From: an uncultured Oscillospiraceae bacterium
GTDB lineage: Bacteria > Bacillota > Clostridia > Oscillospirales > Acutalibacteraceae
NCBI GenBank assembly: GCA_902492045.1
Contig: CABUKB010000006.1
Location: 1 to 64,000 of the forward strand
DNA length: 64,000 nucleotides
Direction: 5' to 3'
The notes beneath the pieces are model-generated. The model was given only the letters and a program-made list of their open reading frames with translations. It was not told where the DNA came from and did not search any database. The position numbers and the translations under genes were made by a program. Shown here one piece after another: positions 50,566-59,749 of this stretch (position 1 is the first letter of the stretch; the number at the start of each line of letters is the position of its first letter).

Positions 50566-50805
50566 ATGATTCGAGATGTTGAAAAAACGATCGGCAATTT
50601 AATTGATAAGGCGTCAACCGCCCAGATTTGTTATATTGATAATGAGGGATATCCGATCACAAAGGCAATGTTAAAACCGAGAGATAGGGAAGGCATCAAA
50701 ACATTTTGGTTTTCAACGAATTCAAACAAAGTGAAATTATATACTGCGATAAAAGGAAGGTTCTATAGCAACTTGAAATCAGAGGATTTTGATATCCAGC
50801 ATTGA
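50566..50805 (+). pseudogene. N-terminal fragment of a pyridoxamine 5'-phosphate oxidase-like flavoprotein
   Basis: A 79-residue product: DVEKTIGNLIDKASTAQICY, DNEGYPITKAMLKPRD and FWFSTNSNKVKLY match the first half of PNPOx-fold general-stress proteins (normally about 150 residues). It then ends with an unrelated tail SNLKSEDFDIQH. ATG 50566 follows GAGGAAG. The second half of the barrel is missing, so it is probably non-functional, joined to a remnant of another gene. Confidence 0.6.
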
Positions 50806-50869
50806 GATAATTGGTTCGTTAGTATGTATACCAATCCTAATTGATAGAAAACTAATGGGGTAAGGGGTT

Positions 50870-50933
50870 TATATCTGGAAACACTTATAAAGCCTTATAA
50901 GACGATTATCATCTATGTAATCAATAAAAAATA
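50870..50933 (+). repeat. Right-end repeat RE, copy 3 (short), right border of the region
   Basis: AACACTTATAAAGCC, TTATAAGACGATTATC and CTATGTAATCAATAAAA match the last 50-60 bases of right-end copies 1 and 2. Directly beyond, GC-rich backbone with the arg terminator begins. Confidence 0.55.
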
Positions 50934-50959
50934 CGAGCCGCAGCCCGCAAGGGATTTTC

Positions 50960-51004
50960 AAAGGGCCGGCGCAAAAGGATTTCTTTTGCGCCGGCCCTTT
51001 TTTC
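50960..51004 (-). terminator. Terminator of the arginine operon
   Basis: Perfect 18-bp stem (50960-50977 with 50983-51000), loop GATTT, A-tract and T-tract on the two sides. Confidence 0.9.
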
Positions 51005-51066
51005 GCATCGGTACGCCGGTGTTTCCTCCCGGCTTTCAGTCGGAAAGAAAACCCCTATAAGCCCTC

Positions 51067-51972
51067 CTACTTCATCAGTGTGACCAGGACCGCCTTTTGC
51101 GCATGGAGACGGTTTTCCGCCTCGTCGAAGATCTCCTTCGCATGAGCTTCGAACACCTCGGCGGTGATTTCCTCCCCCCGGTGCGCGGGCAGACAGTGCT
51201 GTACCATGCAGCCGGGATTGGCGGCGGCCAGCAGGTCGTCGTTGACCTGATATCCCTGAAAAGCGGCGCGGCGTTTTTCCGCCTCCCCCTCTTGTCCCAT
51301 AGAGGCCCATACGTCGGTGAATATCACATCGGCGCCCGCCGCCGCTTCCCGGCAGTCATCGGTCAGGGTGAAGGCGTCGCCGTAGCCGGCGGCGAATTCC
51401 AGCACCTCTTTTGCAGGCTCATATCCGCCGGGACAGGCCGCAGCCACTTGCATGCCGGTCTTGAGCCCGCCCACGATCAGGGAGTTCGCCATGTTGTTGC
51501 CATCCCCGATATAGGCCATCTTCAGCCCTTCCAGAATCCCTTTATGTTCCCGCACCGTCATCAGGTCGGCGAGCACCTGGCAAGGATGGCAGAAATCGGT
51601 CAGTCCGTTGATGACCGGGATGCTTCCCACCCGGGCAAGGGTCTCCACCTCTTTCTGGTCAAAGGTACGGATCATAATCCCATCCAGGTAACGGGACAGC
51701 ACCCGTGCGGTATCTTCGACCGGCTCGCCCCGCCCGATCTGGAGATCATGGGAGGAAAGGAACAAGCCATATCCCCCGAGCTGATAGATCCCGGTTTCAA
51801 AGGAGACCCGTGTGCGGGTGGATGCCTTCTGGAAGATCATGCCCAGGGTCTTTCCCGCCAGCAGAGGATGGCGAATACCGTGCCTCAACTCGTATTTGAG
51901 CTGATCCGCAAGATTGAGGATGCCGGTGATATCCTCCTTTGAAAGGTCCAACAGCTTGAGAAGATGTTTCAT
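51067..51972 (-). CDS. argF: Ornithine carbamoyltransferase
   Basis: It makes citrulline from ornithine and carbamoyl phosphate. The 301-residue protein has the carbamoyl-phosphate site STRTRVSFE (51-59), HPCQVLADLMT for the second substrate and HCLPAHRGEE near 260 with the ornithine Cys. Length is usual. ATG 51972 follows AAAGGAG. It is the last gene of the arg operon, separated from argD by 179 bp that may hold an extra promoter. Confidence 0.96.
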   Translation of the reverse strand: MKHLLKLLDLSKEDITGILNLADQLKYELRHGIRHPLLAGKTLGMIFQKASTRTRVSFETGIYQLGGYGLFLSSHDLQIGRGEPVEDTARVLSRYLDGIMIRTFDQKEVETLARVGSIPVINGLTDFCHPCQVLADLMTVREHKGILEGLKMAYIGDGNNMANSLIVGGLKTGMQVAAACPGGYEPAKEVLEFAAGYGDAFTLTDDCREAAAGADVIFTDVWASMGQEGEAEKRRAAFQGYQVNDDLLAAANPGCMVQHCLPAHRGEEITAEVFEAHAKEIFDEAENRLHAQKAVLVTLMK

Positions 51973-52151
51973 ATCCGGATCTCCTTTCTATACTTAAAGG
52001 AATTTATATGTTGGTTTTGACTATTTGTAATCATTGGACTGAACCGTATGAACCTTTGACGATACGAAAGCCGTCCATCCATCGCGGTTGTATAGAACAT
52101 CTGGCACATAGGCGGCGAGGCTTATTATGCGCGCCCCAACCAGGGAGCGAT

Positions 52152-53324
52152 TCAAAGAGCCGTCAGTACGGCTTCCAGCCGTTCAAGCCCCCGGTCCATG
52201 TCCTCCCGTGTGATGTTCAGGGGGGGCAGAAACCGCAACCGAGCTTTGGCGGTGAGGACGAGCAGTCCGTTCCGGACGCACCGGGCGGCCACCTCTTTGG
52301 CATCGGCGGCGTCCAGAGCCGCACCCAGCATCATGCCAAGCCCCTGCACCTCCGTCACATGGGGCATGGTCTGGAGCCGGGCCCGCAGATAAGCGCCCTT
52401 TTCCGCCACTTCCTGCAAAAAGGCGGGATCGGTCAGACGGGAAAGCATATACCGGCCCGCGGCGCAGACCACGGGATTGCCGCCGAAGGTGGAGCCGTGG
52501 GTTCCGGACGACAACACATCGCCGAACGCCTCGGCGCATAAACAGGCGCCGATGGGCAGACCGCCGCCCAGCCCCTTCGCCAAGGTGACGACATCGGGCC
52601 GGATCGGCGCGTGTTCACAGGCGAGAAAGCGGCCGGTGCGCCCGGCGCCGGTCTGCACCTCGTCAATCAGCAGCAGGACATCCCGGGCCGTGCAAAGCTC
52701 CCTCACACCCCGCAGATAATCGAAATCCAGAGGCAAAACGCCTCCCTCTCCCTGCACGCACTCGAGCATCACGGCACAAACCGTCCCGTCCATCGCCTGC
52801 TCCACGGCGGCCAGGTCGTTTGCGGGCAGATAGCGAAACCCGCCGGTAAAAGGATAAAAATACCGATGAAAGTCGTCCTGCCCGGTGGCGGCCAGGGTGG
52901 TCACTGTCCGGCCGTGAAAGGAGTTTTGCAGGGTTAAAACGGTGCTGCGCCCCTCCCCATAACGATCAAAGCTGTATTTGCGGGCCAGTTTGATGGCGCA
53001 TTCGTTGGCCTCCGCCCCGGAATTGCAGAGGAAAACCCGTGCCATGCCCGCAGCGGCGCAGAGTTCCCGTGCAAAAGCGGCCTGAACCGGGTTGTCGTAC
53101 AAATTCGAAACATGCTGAAGCCGGCCGGCCTGTTCCGTGACCGCTTTCACCCAGCCCGGCTCACAGTAACCCAGAGCATTGACCCCGATCCCGCTGCCGA
53201 AATCAATGTATTCCCGTCCCTGCGTATCCACAACAACGGCGCCCCTGCCGTGATCCAACTCCACCGGGAAGCGGCCATAGGTGGGCATCAGACCGCCGTT
53301 TCCATCGGAAAATAAGGGTTCCAT
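52152..53324 (-). CDS. argD: Acetylornithine aminotransferase
   Basis: A class III PLP aminotransferase of 390 residues that makes N-acetylornithine. Visible are IDFGSGIGVNALGY, FLCNSGAEANECAIKLARKY, LIDEVQTGAGRTGRF and the PLP Lys in VVTLAKGLGGGLPIGA, with GTHGSTFGGNPVVCAAG after it. Start ATG 53324 is ten bases after AAGGAG; GTG 53330 is also in frame but very close. It is 32 bp downstream of argB. Confidence 0.95.
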   Translation of the reverse strand: MEPLFSDGNGGLMPTYGRFPVELDHGRGAVVVDTQGREYIDFGSGIGVNALGYCEPGWVKAVTEQAGRLQHVSNLYDNPVQAAFARELCAAAGMARVFLCNSGAEANECAIKLARKYSFDRYGEGRSTVLTLQNSFHGRTVTTLAATGQDDFHRYFYPFTGGFRYLPANDLAAVEQAMDGTVCAVMLECVQGEGGVLPLDFDYLRGVRELCTARDVLLLIDEVQTGAGRTGRFLACEHAPIRPDVVTLAKGLGGGLPIGACLCAEAFGDVLSSGTHGSTFGGNPVVCAAGRYMLSRLTDPAFLQEVAEKGAYLRARLQTMPHVTEVQGLGMMLGAALDAADAKEVAARCVRNGLLVLTAKARLRFLPPLNITREDMDRGLERLEAVLTAL

Positions 53325-53362
53325 TTCCACACAACTCCTTCGTTTTCGGCCCGTGTCCCGTT

Positions 53363-54217
53363 TTATAGGAACATGGTGCCGATCCCCTCATCGGTGAGCA
53401 TCTCCATGAGGATGGAATGGGGGATCCGGCCGTCGATGATATGGGTGCGGCGCACCCCCCGGCGCACCGCCTCCACACAGCAGTCGATCTTTGGGATCAT
53501 CCCGCCAGTGATGATCCCCAGATGCTTGAGATGAGGCACCTCGCTGACCTGTACCACCGAGATGAGGGAATCCTCATCGTCCTTGTCGCGCAGCAGGCCC
53601 CGCACGTCGGTCATCAGCACCAGTTTTTCCGCCCCCAGGGCGGCGGCGATCTGGGAGGCCGCGATATCGGCGTTGATATTGTAGGTCTCGCCGTCTTCCC
53701 CGGCGGCGATGGTCGCCACCACCGGGATGGTTCCGCTGTCCAGGCTGGTGCGTATCAGCGACGTGTTGACATGGGTGACATCGCCGACAAAACCAAGATC
53801 TTCCGCCTGATGGCGGACCGCCTTTATCATGCCGCCGTCCAGACCGCACAGGCCGATTGCCCGGCCGCCGTGAGCCTCCAGTTGCTGGACGAGGGATTTG
53901 TTGACTTTGCCCGCCAGGACCATTTCCACGATTTCCATGGTCTCCCGGTCGGTGTAGCGCAGACCGCCGACAAACCGGGATTCCTTGCCGATCTTTTTGA
54001 GCATGGCGCTGATCTCGGGCCCGCCGCCGTGGACGAGTACTACCCGGATGCCCACCGTGGAGAGCAGGACCATATCCTGCATGACGGCGGATTTCAACTC
54101 GTCGCTGATCATGGCATTCCCGCCGTATTTGATGACGACGGTCTTTCCCGCGTATTGTTTAATATACGGCAGAGCCTGGGTAAGCACCTGAGCCCTGTCG
54201 GCGGTAGAAATATTCAT
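53363..54217 (-). CDS. argB: Acetylglutamate kinase
   Basis: It phosphorylates N-acetylglutamate, the usual control step. The 284-residue protein has VVIKYGGNAM (Lys of the phosphate site), VLVHGGGPEISAMLKKIG, VNKSLVQQLEAHGGRAIGLCG and VLMTDVRGLLRDKDD. An N-terminal helix (STADRAQVLTQALPYIKQY) is of the type found in arginine-inhibited hexameric kinases, so feedback by arginine is likely. Start ATG 54217 is preferred over 54232 because of AAGG nine bases upstream. Confidence 0.95.
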   Translation of the reverse strand: MNISTADRAQVLTQALPYIKQYAGKTVVIKYGGNAMISDELKSAVMQDMVLLSTVGIRVVLVHGGGPEISAMLKKIGKESRFVGGLRYTDRETMEIVEMVLAGKVNKSLVQQLEAHGGRAIGLCGLDGGMIKAVRHQAEDLGFVGDVTHVNTSLIRTSLDSGTIPVVATIAAGEDGETYNINADIAASQIAAALGAEKLVLMTDVRGLLRDKDDEDSLISVVQVSEVPHLKHLGIITGGMIPKIDCCVEAVRRGVRRTHIIDGRIPHSILMEMLTDEGIGTMFL

Positions 54218-54283
54218 GGCACCAACCTTCATTCCTGACAGAATCGCAAAATCATGCGGCTTTTTCCCCGGGGAAACCCGCGT

Positions 54284-55510
54284 TTAACTGCGATAATCCC
54301 CGTTGATTTTAACATAATCGTAGGTCAAATCGCAGCCCCAGGCCGTCGCCGTGGCCTCGCCGTCCCGCAGCCGGACGTCGACCGACACCTCAGGCTCGGT
54401 CAGGATGGTCTTAGCCGCGTCCTCGTCAAACGGAATGCCCGTCCCGTTCCGGCAAACCTCGATCCGGCCGGCTTTGGAGACAAACGCGACATCCACGCCG
54501 GATACATCCACTTTCGCCCCCGAATACCCGATGGCGCAGAGGACCCGGCCCCAGTTGGCATCGGCTCCAAAGATAGCCGCCTTGAGCAGAGAGGAACCGG
54601 CCACCGCTCTGGCGGCGGTGCGGGCATCAGCCCGGGTGGCGCCCCCTTTGACATGCACCTCCAGCAGCCGGGTGGCGCCTTCGCCGTCGGCGGCCAGCGC
54701 GCGGACAACGGCGGCACAAAGCATCCGCAGGGCGCCGCAAAAGGCATCGTAATCCTCATCTTTGGAGGAGATCAGGGGATTCTCCGCCGCGCCGTTGGCG
54801 AGCAGGACCACCGTGTCGTTGGTCGAAGTATCCCCGTCCACCGTGAGCATGTTGAACGTATCCCCTACCGCCTCAAGCAGCGCCTCATGGAGCAGGGCGG
54901 ACGTGACCGCGGCATCGGTGGTGAGGAAACAGAGCATGGTCGCCATATTGGGCGCGATCATGCCGCTGCCTTTGGCAATCCCGCCGAGGGTACAGATTTT
55001 GCCGCCCGCCCGAAAATGCAGAGCGAATTCCTTTTTCCTGGTATCGGTGGTCATGATTGCCTCGGCGGCTTCGCCACTGCCGGTCCCGGACAGGGCGGCG
55101 GCCAGGGCTGGCATGGCGGCCGCGATGGGTTCCAAAGGCAGGGAAGGGCCGATGACGCCGGTGGAGGCCGGCAGCACGTCGGCGGCGTCGATGCCGACAG
55201 CCTCGGCCGCCAGGCGGCACATCTCCGTCGCAGTTTCGATCCCATCGGCGGCGCAGGTGTTGGCGATGCCGCTGTTGCAGACAATGGCGCGGGCGGTGCC
55301 GTTTTCCAGATGGCGTTTTGTCACCGTTAGGGGGGCGCCCTTGACCAGATTTTGGGTATACACCGCGGCCGCGGCTGCAGGGCGGTCGGACAGGATCAGG
55401 GCGAGATCCCGTTTGTTCCGGTTTTTCCGGATGCCGCAGTGAATTCCTGCGGCGGAAAAGCCTTTGGCGGCGGTCACGCCGCCCTCGATAAAGGCCGTCA
55501 TGGTTGTCAT
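54284..55510 (-). CDS. argJ: Bifunctional ornithine acetyltransferase / N-acetylglutamate synthase
   Basis: It recycles the acetyl group from N-acetylornithine to glutamate and can also use acetyl-CoA. The 408-residue precursor cuts itself at the Ala-Thr bond in GMIAPNMATMLCFLTTDA; the Thr becomes the N-terminal nucleophile of the beta subunit. GVTAAKGFSAAGIHCGI near the N-terminus and GKGANWGR-like GADANWGRVLCAIGYSG near the C-terminus are typical. The start is ATG 55510 or 55501 (GGGAG upstream fits neither perfectly). No argA or argE is needed with this cyclic route. Confidence 0.95.
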   Translation of the reverse strand: MTTMTAFIEGGVTAAKGFSAAGIHCGIRKNRNKRDLALILSDRPAAAAAVYTQNLVKGAPLTVTKRHLENGTARAIVCNSGIANTCAADGIETATEMCRLAAEAVGIDAADVLPASTGVIGPSLPLEPIAAAMPALAAALSGTGSGEAAEAIMTTDTRKKEFALHFRAGGKICTLGGIAKGSGMIAPNMATMLCFLTTDAAVTSALLHEALLEAVGDTFNMLTVDGDTSTNDTVVLLANGAAENPLISSKDEDYDAFCGALRMLCAAVVRALAADGEGATRLLEVHVKGGATRADARTAARAVAGSSLLKAAIFGADANWGRVLCAIGYSGAKVDVSGVDVAFVSKAGRIEVCRNGTGIPFDEDAAKTILTEPEVSVDVRLRDGEATATAWGCDLTYDYVKINGDYRS

Positions 55511-55570
55511 CAACTCCCGTATTCCATCGCACCGGTCATTCCGCATGACGCGGTGCGGATTCCTTGATTC

Positions 55571-56605
55571 CTAAAAGGAAAGCGGCGCCATGCCGAGACC
55601 GGTGTCCTCCGGCAGACCGAAGAGCAGGTTGGCGTTCTGGATCGCCTGCCCTGCCGCGCCCTTGACCATGTTATCAATCACCGAGGCGACGATCAACAGC
55701 CTGGTATGCGGGTCGCTGTAGAGCTGCATGTCGCAGTAATTGGAGCATCGGACATTGCGGATATTGACGCCTTCTCCCTCCGGCAGCAGGCGGACAAACC
55801 GTTCGCCCGCATAAGCGGCGATATACGCCTGCCGGACCGTTTCCAAAGTCACGCCCGGTTTCAAGCGGGCATAAACGGTGGAAAGAATGCCCCGGTTGAC
55901 CGGCAGGAGATGGGGTACAAATGTGACCGTCACCGGTTGACCGGCCACTTTGGAAAGAGTCTGTTCGATCTCGGGAGTATGGCGGTGGCACGCCACTTTA
56001 TAGGCAGAGAAAGCCTCGTTGCAGTCGGGAAAATGGGTGGTCTGGGACAACCCCCGGCCGGCACCGGTGGCACCGGATTTGGAATCCACCACGATCCCGG
56101 CCGTTTCGACAAAGCCGCCGCGCAGAGCCGGAGCCAGGCCGAGAGCCACACTGGTCGGATAGCAGCCGGGGTTGCCGACAATCCGGGTTTTCCGGATCTC
56201 TTCCCGGAAGAGTTCGGGCAGGCCGTAGACCGCCTTTTCATGCAGTTCGGGATACACCGCCTCGCAGCCGTACCAGGCCTTGTATGCCTCCGGATCGTCC
56301 AAGCGGAAATCGGCGCCCAAGTCGATGAAGGCCTTACCCGATGCGTCGCAGACGGCGGCGGTCTCCTGGGACAGCCCGTGCGGCAGGGCGGCGAAAACAA
56401 GATCGCTCTTCTCCACTACCGCTTCTGCCGTTTCGCATACCCGGTCGCACATTCCCCGCAGCGCGGGATAGACGGATGAGAGGGGTTTCCCCTCAAAAGA
56501 GACCGACCCCACCGCCGCCACTTCAATGCCGGGATGGGCCAGCAGAAGGCGGACGAGTTCGGCGCCCGCATAGCCGGTCGCGCCGAGAATTCCGGCTTGA
56601 ATCAT
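55571..56605 (-). CDS. argC: N-acetyl-gamma-glutamyl-phosphate reductase
   Basis: An NADPH-dependent reductase of 344 residues. It begins IQAGILGATGYAGAELVRLL with the nucleotide-binding loop; the catalytic Cys is in IVGNPGCYPTSVAL, and SGATGAGRGL and HRHTPEIEQ follow. Start ATG 56605 follows AAGGAAGG; the in-frame extension to 56752 covers only intergenic bases and the argH end. It lies between argH and argJ. Confidence 0.96.
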   Translation of the reverse strand: MIQAGILGATGYAGAELVRLLLAHPGIEVAAVGSVSFEGKPLSSVYPALRGMCDRVCETAEAVVEKSDLVFAALPHGLSQETAAVCDASGKAFIDLGADFRLDDPEAYKAWYGCEAVYPELHEKAVYGLPELFREEIRKTRIVGNPGCYPTSVALGLAPALRGGFVETAGIVVDSKSGATGAGRGLSQTTHFPDCNEAFSAYKVACHRHTPEIEQTLSKVAGQPVTVTFVPHLLPVNRGILSTVYARLKPGVTLETVRQAYIAAYAGERFVRLLPEGEGVNIRNVRCSNYCDMQLYSDPHTRLLIVASVIDNMVKGAAGQAIQNANLLFGLPEDTGLGMAPLSF

Positions 56606-56664
56606 AGGAGACCCTTCCTTTCCGATTCTGTATTCCGGACACGGAGGGCGGGACGCGGCCGCGA

Positions 56665-58035
56665 TCAGCCCACCAGCCCCCGCACCCGTTTCACCTGTGC
56701 CAGAACATTTTCCGGCGCAGGCCCGCCATATACCCGGCGGGACGCGGCGCACCGTTCAAGAGAAATGAAATCGTAAACATCTTTTTCAAAAAGAGGACAG
56801 ATTTCCCGGTACACAGACAGGGGCAGGGTTTCGAGGGTCAGCCCCTCTTCGATGCAGCGAGCCACCAGAGTTCCGGTCGCCTTGTAAGCGTCCCGGAAAG
56901 GCAGGCCCCTGCCCACCAGATAATCGGCGCAGTCGGTGGCATTGATGAATCCGCCCGCCGCGGCCTTCCGCATATTTTCCGGCAGCACCTTCATGGTATC
57001 GATCATGGGAATAAAAGGGGTCAGGCAGGCGGTCACGGTGTCGAGGGCGTCAAAAATGGCCTCCTTGTCCTCCTGCATGTCCTTATTATAAGCAAGGGGC
57101 AGGCCTTTGAGCATGGTCAGCAAAGCCATCAGGTCTCCGAACACCCGCCCCGATTTGCCCCGCACCAATTCGGCGATGTCAGGGTTCTTTTTCTGGGGCA
57201 TGATAGAGGAGCCGGTGGAAAACGCGTCATCCAGCTCCACAAACTTAAATTCCCAGGAACACCAGAGGATGATCTCCTCCGAAAACCGGGAGAGATGAAC
57301 CATGACTAGGGACAGGGCCGCCGCCAGCTCGACGCAGTAATCGCGGTCGGACACTCCATCCAGGGAGTTGTGGGTCACGCCGGACATCCCCAGAGAGTCG
57401 GCCACGGCCTGCCGGTCGAGCGGATAGGTGGTGGCGGCCAGGGCGCCGCTGCCAAGCGGCGAGATATCCAGGCGCCGCGAAGCGTCGCCGAGCCGCCCAA
57501 GATCCCGCAGAAACATCTCCGCATAGGCCATCAGGTGATGGCCGAAAGTGATGGGCTGCGCCCGTTGGAGATGAGTATACCCCGGCATGATGGAAGCGGC
57601 GTGAACCTCCGCTTTGGAACAGAGCACCCGGATCAGGTCTTTCAGCTGTTCTTCCAGGCCGGGCAGCGCGTTTTTCAGGGTCAAGCGGAGGTCGAGGGCC
57701 ACCTGATCGTTTCGGCTGCGGCCGGTATGCAGCCGCTTGCCCGCGTCCCCGATGCGGGCCGTCAGTTCCCCCTCCACAAAAGTGTGAATATCCTCGGCAC
57801 CCGGGTCGATTTCCAGACGGCCCGCCGCAAGATCCGCCGCGATTTCGGTGAGGCCGTCCCGGATTTTTGTCCCGTCCTCTGCCGAGAGGATCCCCTGCTT
57901 TTGAAGCATGGCGGCATGGGCCAGGCTTCCCGCGATATCTTCCTGCGCCATGCGGCAGTCAAAAGAAATAGAGGAGTTGAAATCGTTGGTTTTCTGGTCG
58001 ATATCCTTTTGGAACCGGCCGGCCCACAGCTTCAT
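56665..58035 (-). CDS. argH: Argininosuccinate lyase
   Basis: The last step to arginine: it splits argininosuccinate. The 456-residue protein of the fumarase/aspartase superfamily carries the signature GSSIMPQKKNPD with the catalytic Ser, HTGRSRNDQVALDLRL and YTHLQRAQPITFGHH. ATG 58035 follows AAAAGGAGG. It is 108 bp after argG; a GC-rich inverted repeat in this gap (about 58095-58130) could reduce transcription between the two. Confidence 0.97.
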   Translation of the reverse strand: MKLWAGRFQKDIDQKTNDFNSSISFDCRMAQEDIAGSLAHAAMLQKQGILSAEDGTKIRDGLTEIAADLAAGRLEIDPGAEDIHTFVEGELTARIGDAGKRLHTGRSRNDQVALDLRLTLKNALPGLEEQLKDLIRVLCSKAEVHAASIMPGYTHLQRAQPITFGHHLMAYAEMFLRDLGRLGDASRRLDISPLGSGALAATTYPLDRQAVADSLGMSGVTHNSLDGVSDRDYCVELAAALSLVMVHLSRFSEEIILWCSWEFKFVELDDAFSTGSSIMPQKKNPDIAELVRGKSGRVFGDLMALLTMLKGLPLAYNKDMQEDKEAIFDALDTVTACLTPFIPMIDTMKVLPENMRKAAAGGFINATDCADYLVGRGLPFRDAYKATGTLVARCIEEGLTLETLPLSVYREICPLFEKDVYDFISLERCAASRRVYGGPAPENVLAQVKRVRGLVG

Positions 58036-58143
58036 GGCGGGACCTCCTTTTCAGCAAACTTACAACAGCCCATCCCCGCGAAGAACGGTTTTGCCGCGTC
58101 CCGGCCCGGATATCCGGGGCGGAACGCGGCGGCTGCCGGGTTT

Positions 58144-59367
58144 TTATTTCCCCTGTTTCCGCTTTTTCATCGCCTGCACCTTGATTGGCAGGCCAAAGAG
58201 ATTGATAAAGCCCTGGCTGTCTGTCTGATCATAGACATGGTCTTCGTCAAAGGTGGCGATCTCCTCGTCATACAATGAATACGGCGAAGTCAGAGAAGCG
58301 AGGATCATGTTGCCCTTGTAGAGCTTCAGCTTGACATCCCCGGTGACAGTCTCCTGGGTGGAATCCACAAAGGCAGACAGCGCCTCGCGCAGCGGGGTGA
58401 ACCACTGGCCATAATACACCAGTTCGGAAAACTTGCCCGCCACCATCTGCTGCTTGTAATGCTGGGTGTCCCGGTCGAGGCAGAGGGTTTCGAGGGCCTC
58501 ATGCGCCTTGTAAAGGATGGCGCCGCCGGGGGTCTCATACACCCCACGGCTCTTCATCCCCACCAGTCGGTTTTCCACCATGTCTACGATCCCGATGCCG
58601 TTTTCCCCGCCAATCTTGTTGAGCGTCTCGACCAGGGAAACCCCGTCCATCTTCTGCCCGTCGATGGCGGTGGGGATTCCCTTTTCAAACGAGACGGTGA
58701 CATAGGTGGCCTTGTCCGGGGCCTTCTCAGGCGAAACGCCCATTTCCAAAATGGCGTCGTAATCCGGCTCGTTGGCCGGATCTTCGAGGTCAAGGCCCTC
58801 GTGGGAGAGATGCCAGAGATTCTTATCCTTGGAATAGTTGGTCTCGCGGGTGATGTTCAGCGGGACGTGATGCGCCTCGGCGTAGGCGATCTCCTCTTCC
58901 CGGGATTTCAGGTTCCAGATCCGCCAGGGGGCGATGATCTTCATGTCGGGGGCAAAAGCCTTGATCGCCAGTTCGAACCGCACCTGATCGTTGCCTTTCC
59001 CGGTGCAGCCGTGACAGATGGCGTCCGCGCCCTCGGCCAGCGCGATCTCGACAATCCGCTTCGCAATGATCGGCCGTGCGAAAGAGGTGCCGAGCAGGTA
59101 CTGGTTTTCATATACCGCCCCGGCCTTGAGGGTGGGGAATATGTAATCCTCCACAAAAACCTTCCGCAGATCCTCGATGTAGAGCTTGGAGGCGCCGGTC
59201 TTTTTGGCCTTTTCCTCCAGGCCGGAGAGTTCCTTGCCCTGACCCACGTCGGCGGCCACGGCAATGACCTCGCAGTTATCGTAGTTTTCCTTCAGCCACG
59301 GGATAATAATGGAGGTGTCGAGGCCGCCGGAATAGGCCAGCACCACTTTTTGAATCTGGTTGCTCAT
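58144..59367 (-). CDS. argG: Argininosuccinate synthase
   Basis: It condenses citrulline and aspartate with ATP. The 407-residue protein has the N-type ATP pyrophosphatase loop AYSGGLDTS (about 11-19), [13 protein letters not shown] and [19 protein letters not shown] 59367 follows AAAGGGAG. It is the first gene of the arg operon, behind a TTGAAA-16-TATAAT promoter and two predicted ArgR boxes. Confidence 0.97.
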   Translation of the reverse strand: MSNQIQKVVLAYSGGLDTSIIIPWLKENYDNCEVIAVAADVGQGKELSGLEEKAKKTGASKLYIEDLRKVFVEDYIFPTLKAGAVYENQYLLGTSFARPIIAKRIVEIALAEGADAICHGCTGKGNDQVRFELAIKAFAPDMKIIAPWRIWNLKSREEEIAYAEAHHVPLNITRETNYSKDKNLWHLSHEGLDLEDPANEPDYDAILEMGVSPEKAPDKATYVTVSFEKGIPTAIDGQKMDGVSLVETLNKIGGENGIGIVDMVENRLVGMKSRGVYETPGGAILYKAHEALETLCLDRDTQHYKQQMVAGKFSELVYYGQWFTPLREALSAFVDSTQETVTGDVKLKLYKGNMILASLTSPYSLYDEEIATFDEDHVYDQTDSQGFINLFGLPIKVQAMKKRKQGK

Positions 59368-59431
59368 ACTCCGAACTCCCTTTCTTGTTATCCGGACGGC
59401 GAGATGCGCCGCCGGTATGAATCCTGGCCTT

Positions 59432-59459
59432 ATTATAGCACCCCGGACCGGTTTTTCAA
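59432..59459 (-). promoter_or_regulatory. Promoter of the arginine operon
   Basis: On the minus strand TTGAAA (59459-59454), 16-bp spacer, TATAAT (59437-59432), about 65 bp before the argG start. Confidence 0.8.
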
Positions 59460-59468
59460 GGGGATTTC

Positions 59469-59482
59469 CGCATATTTATTCG
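59469..59482. promoter_or_regulatory. Predicted ArgR/AhrC box 1
   Basis: CGCATATTTATTCG, matching TGMATWWWWATKCA at 12 of 14 positions, just upstream of the -35 element. Confidence 0.5.
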
Positions 59483-59570
59483 AATTGGCGAAATTTTGTC
59501 ATCCTGCCCAAAGAGAACTTTTGCAGACCAAAATACTGGTGGAACCTCACAATAGGCATACATGCATGAT

Positions 59571-59584
59571 TGCATAATTATGCA
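59571..59584. promoter_or_regulatory. Predicted ArgR/AhrC box 2
   Basis: TGCATAATTATGCA, a perfect palindrome that fully fits TGMATWWWWATKCA. Neighbouring TGCATGATTGCA and TGCATTTTCATG look like extra half-boxes. It lies 102 bp from box 1. Confidence 0.6.
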
Positions 59585-59677
59585 TTTTCATGGTATACAT
59601 CCAAACGGAATTGCCGGAGGTCCGGTTATCCCCTCCCGGTATATGCCGTCCGGCCGAACCCGTCACAGGCATGAAAA

Positions 59678-59714
59678 GGACCTCCCACGGCCCGAAAGCC
59701 GCCGTGGGAGGTCC
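59678..59714 (-). terminator. Terminator after the sugar-kinase gene
   Basis: GGACCTCCCACGGC pairs with GCCGTGGGAGGTCC (14 bp). On the minus strand CCTTTTC follows the stem. Confidence 0.75.
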
Positions 59715-59749
59715 CGGCCCGGGTCCGGCCCGGTAAACCGATCCAGCAA

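Larger units (their letters stand above)
35836..50933. mobile_element. Composite mobile region (about 15 kb)
   Basis: An AT-richer block between the FecE-type gene and the arginine operon. It holds a mobilizable element with integrase, relaxase and TnpV, and beside it single cargo genes between repeated end sequences: left-end copies at 35836-35990 and 48078-48233, right-end copies at 47660-48080, 48933-49340 and (short) 50870-50933. At 48078 a right-end copy directly abuts a left-end copy, as expected in tandem insertion at one attachment site. The outer borders are inferred from these repeats; a clean outer direct repeat is not visible beyond an AATAAAA-like core. Confidence 0.65.
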
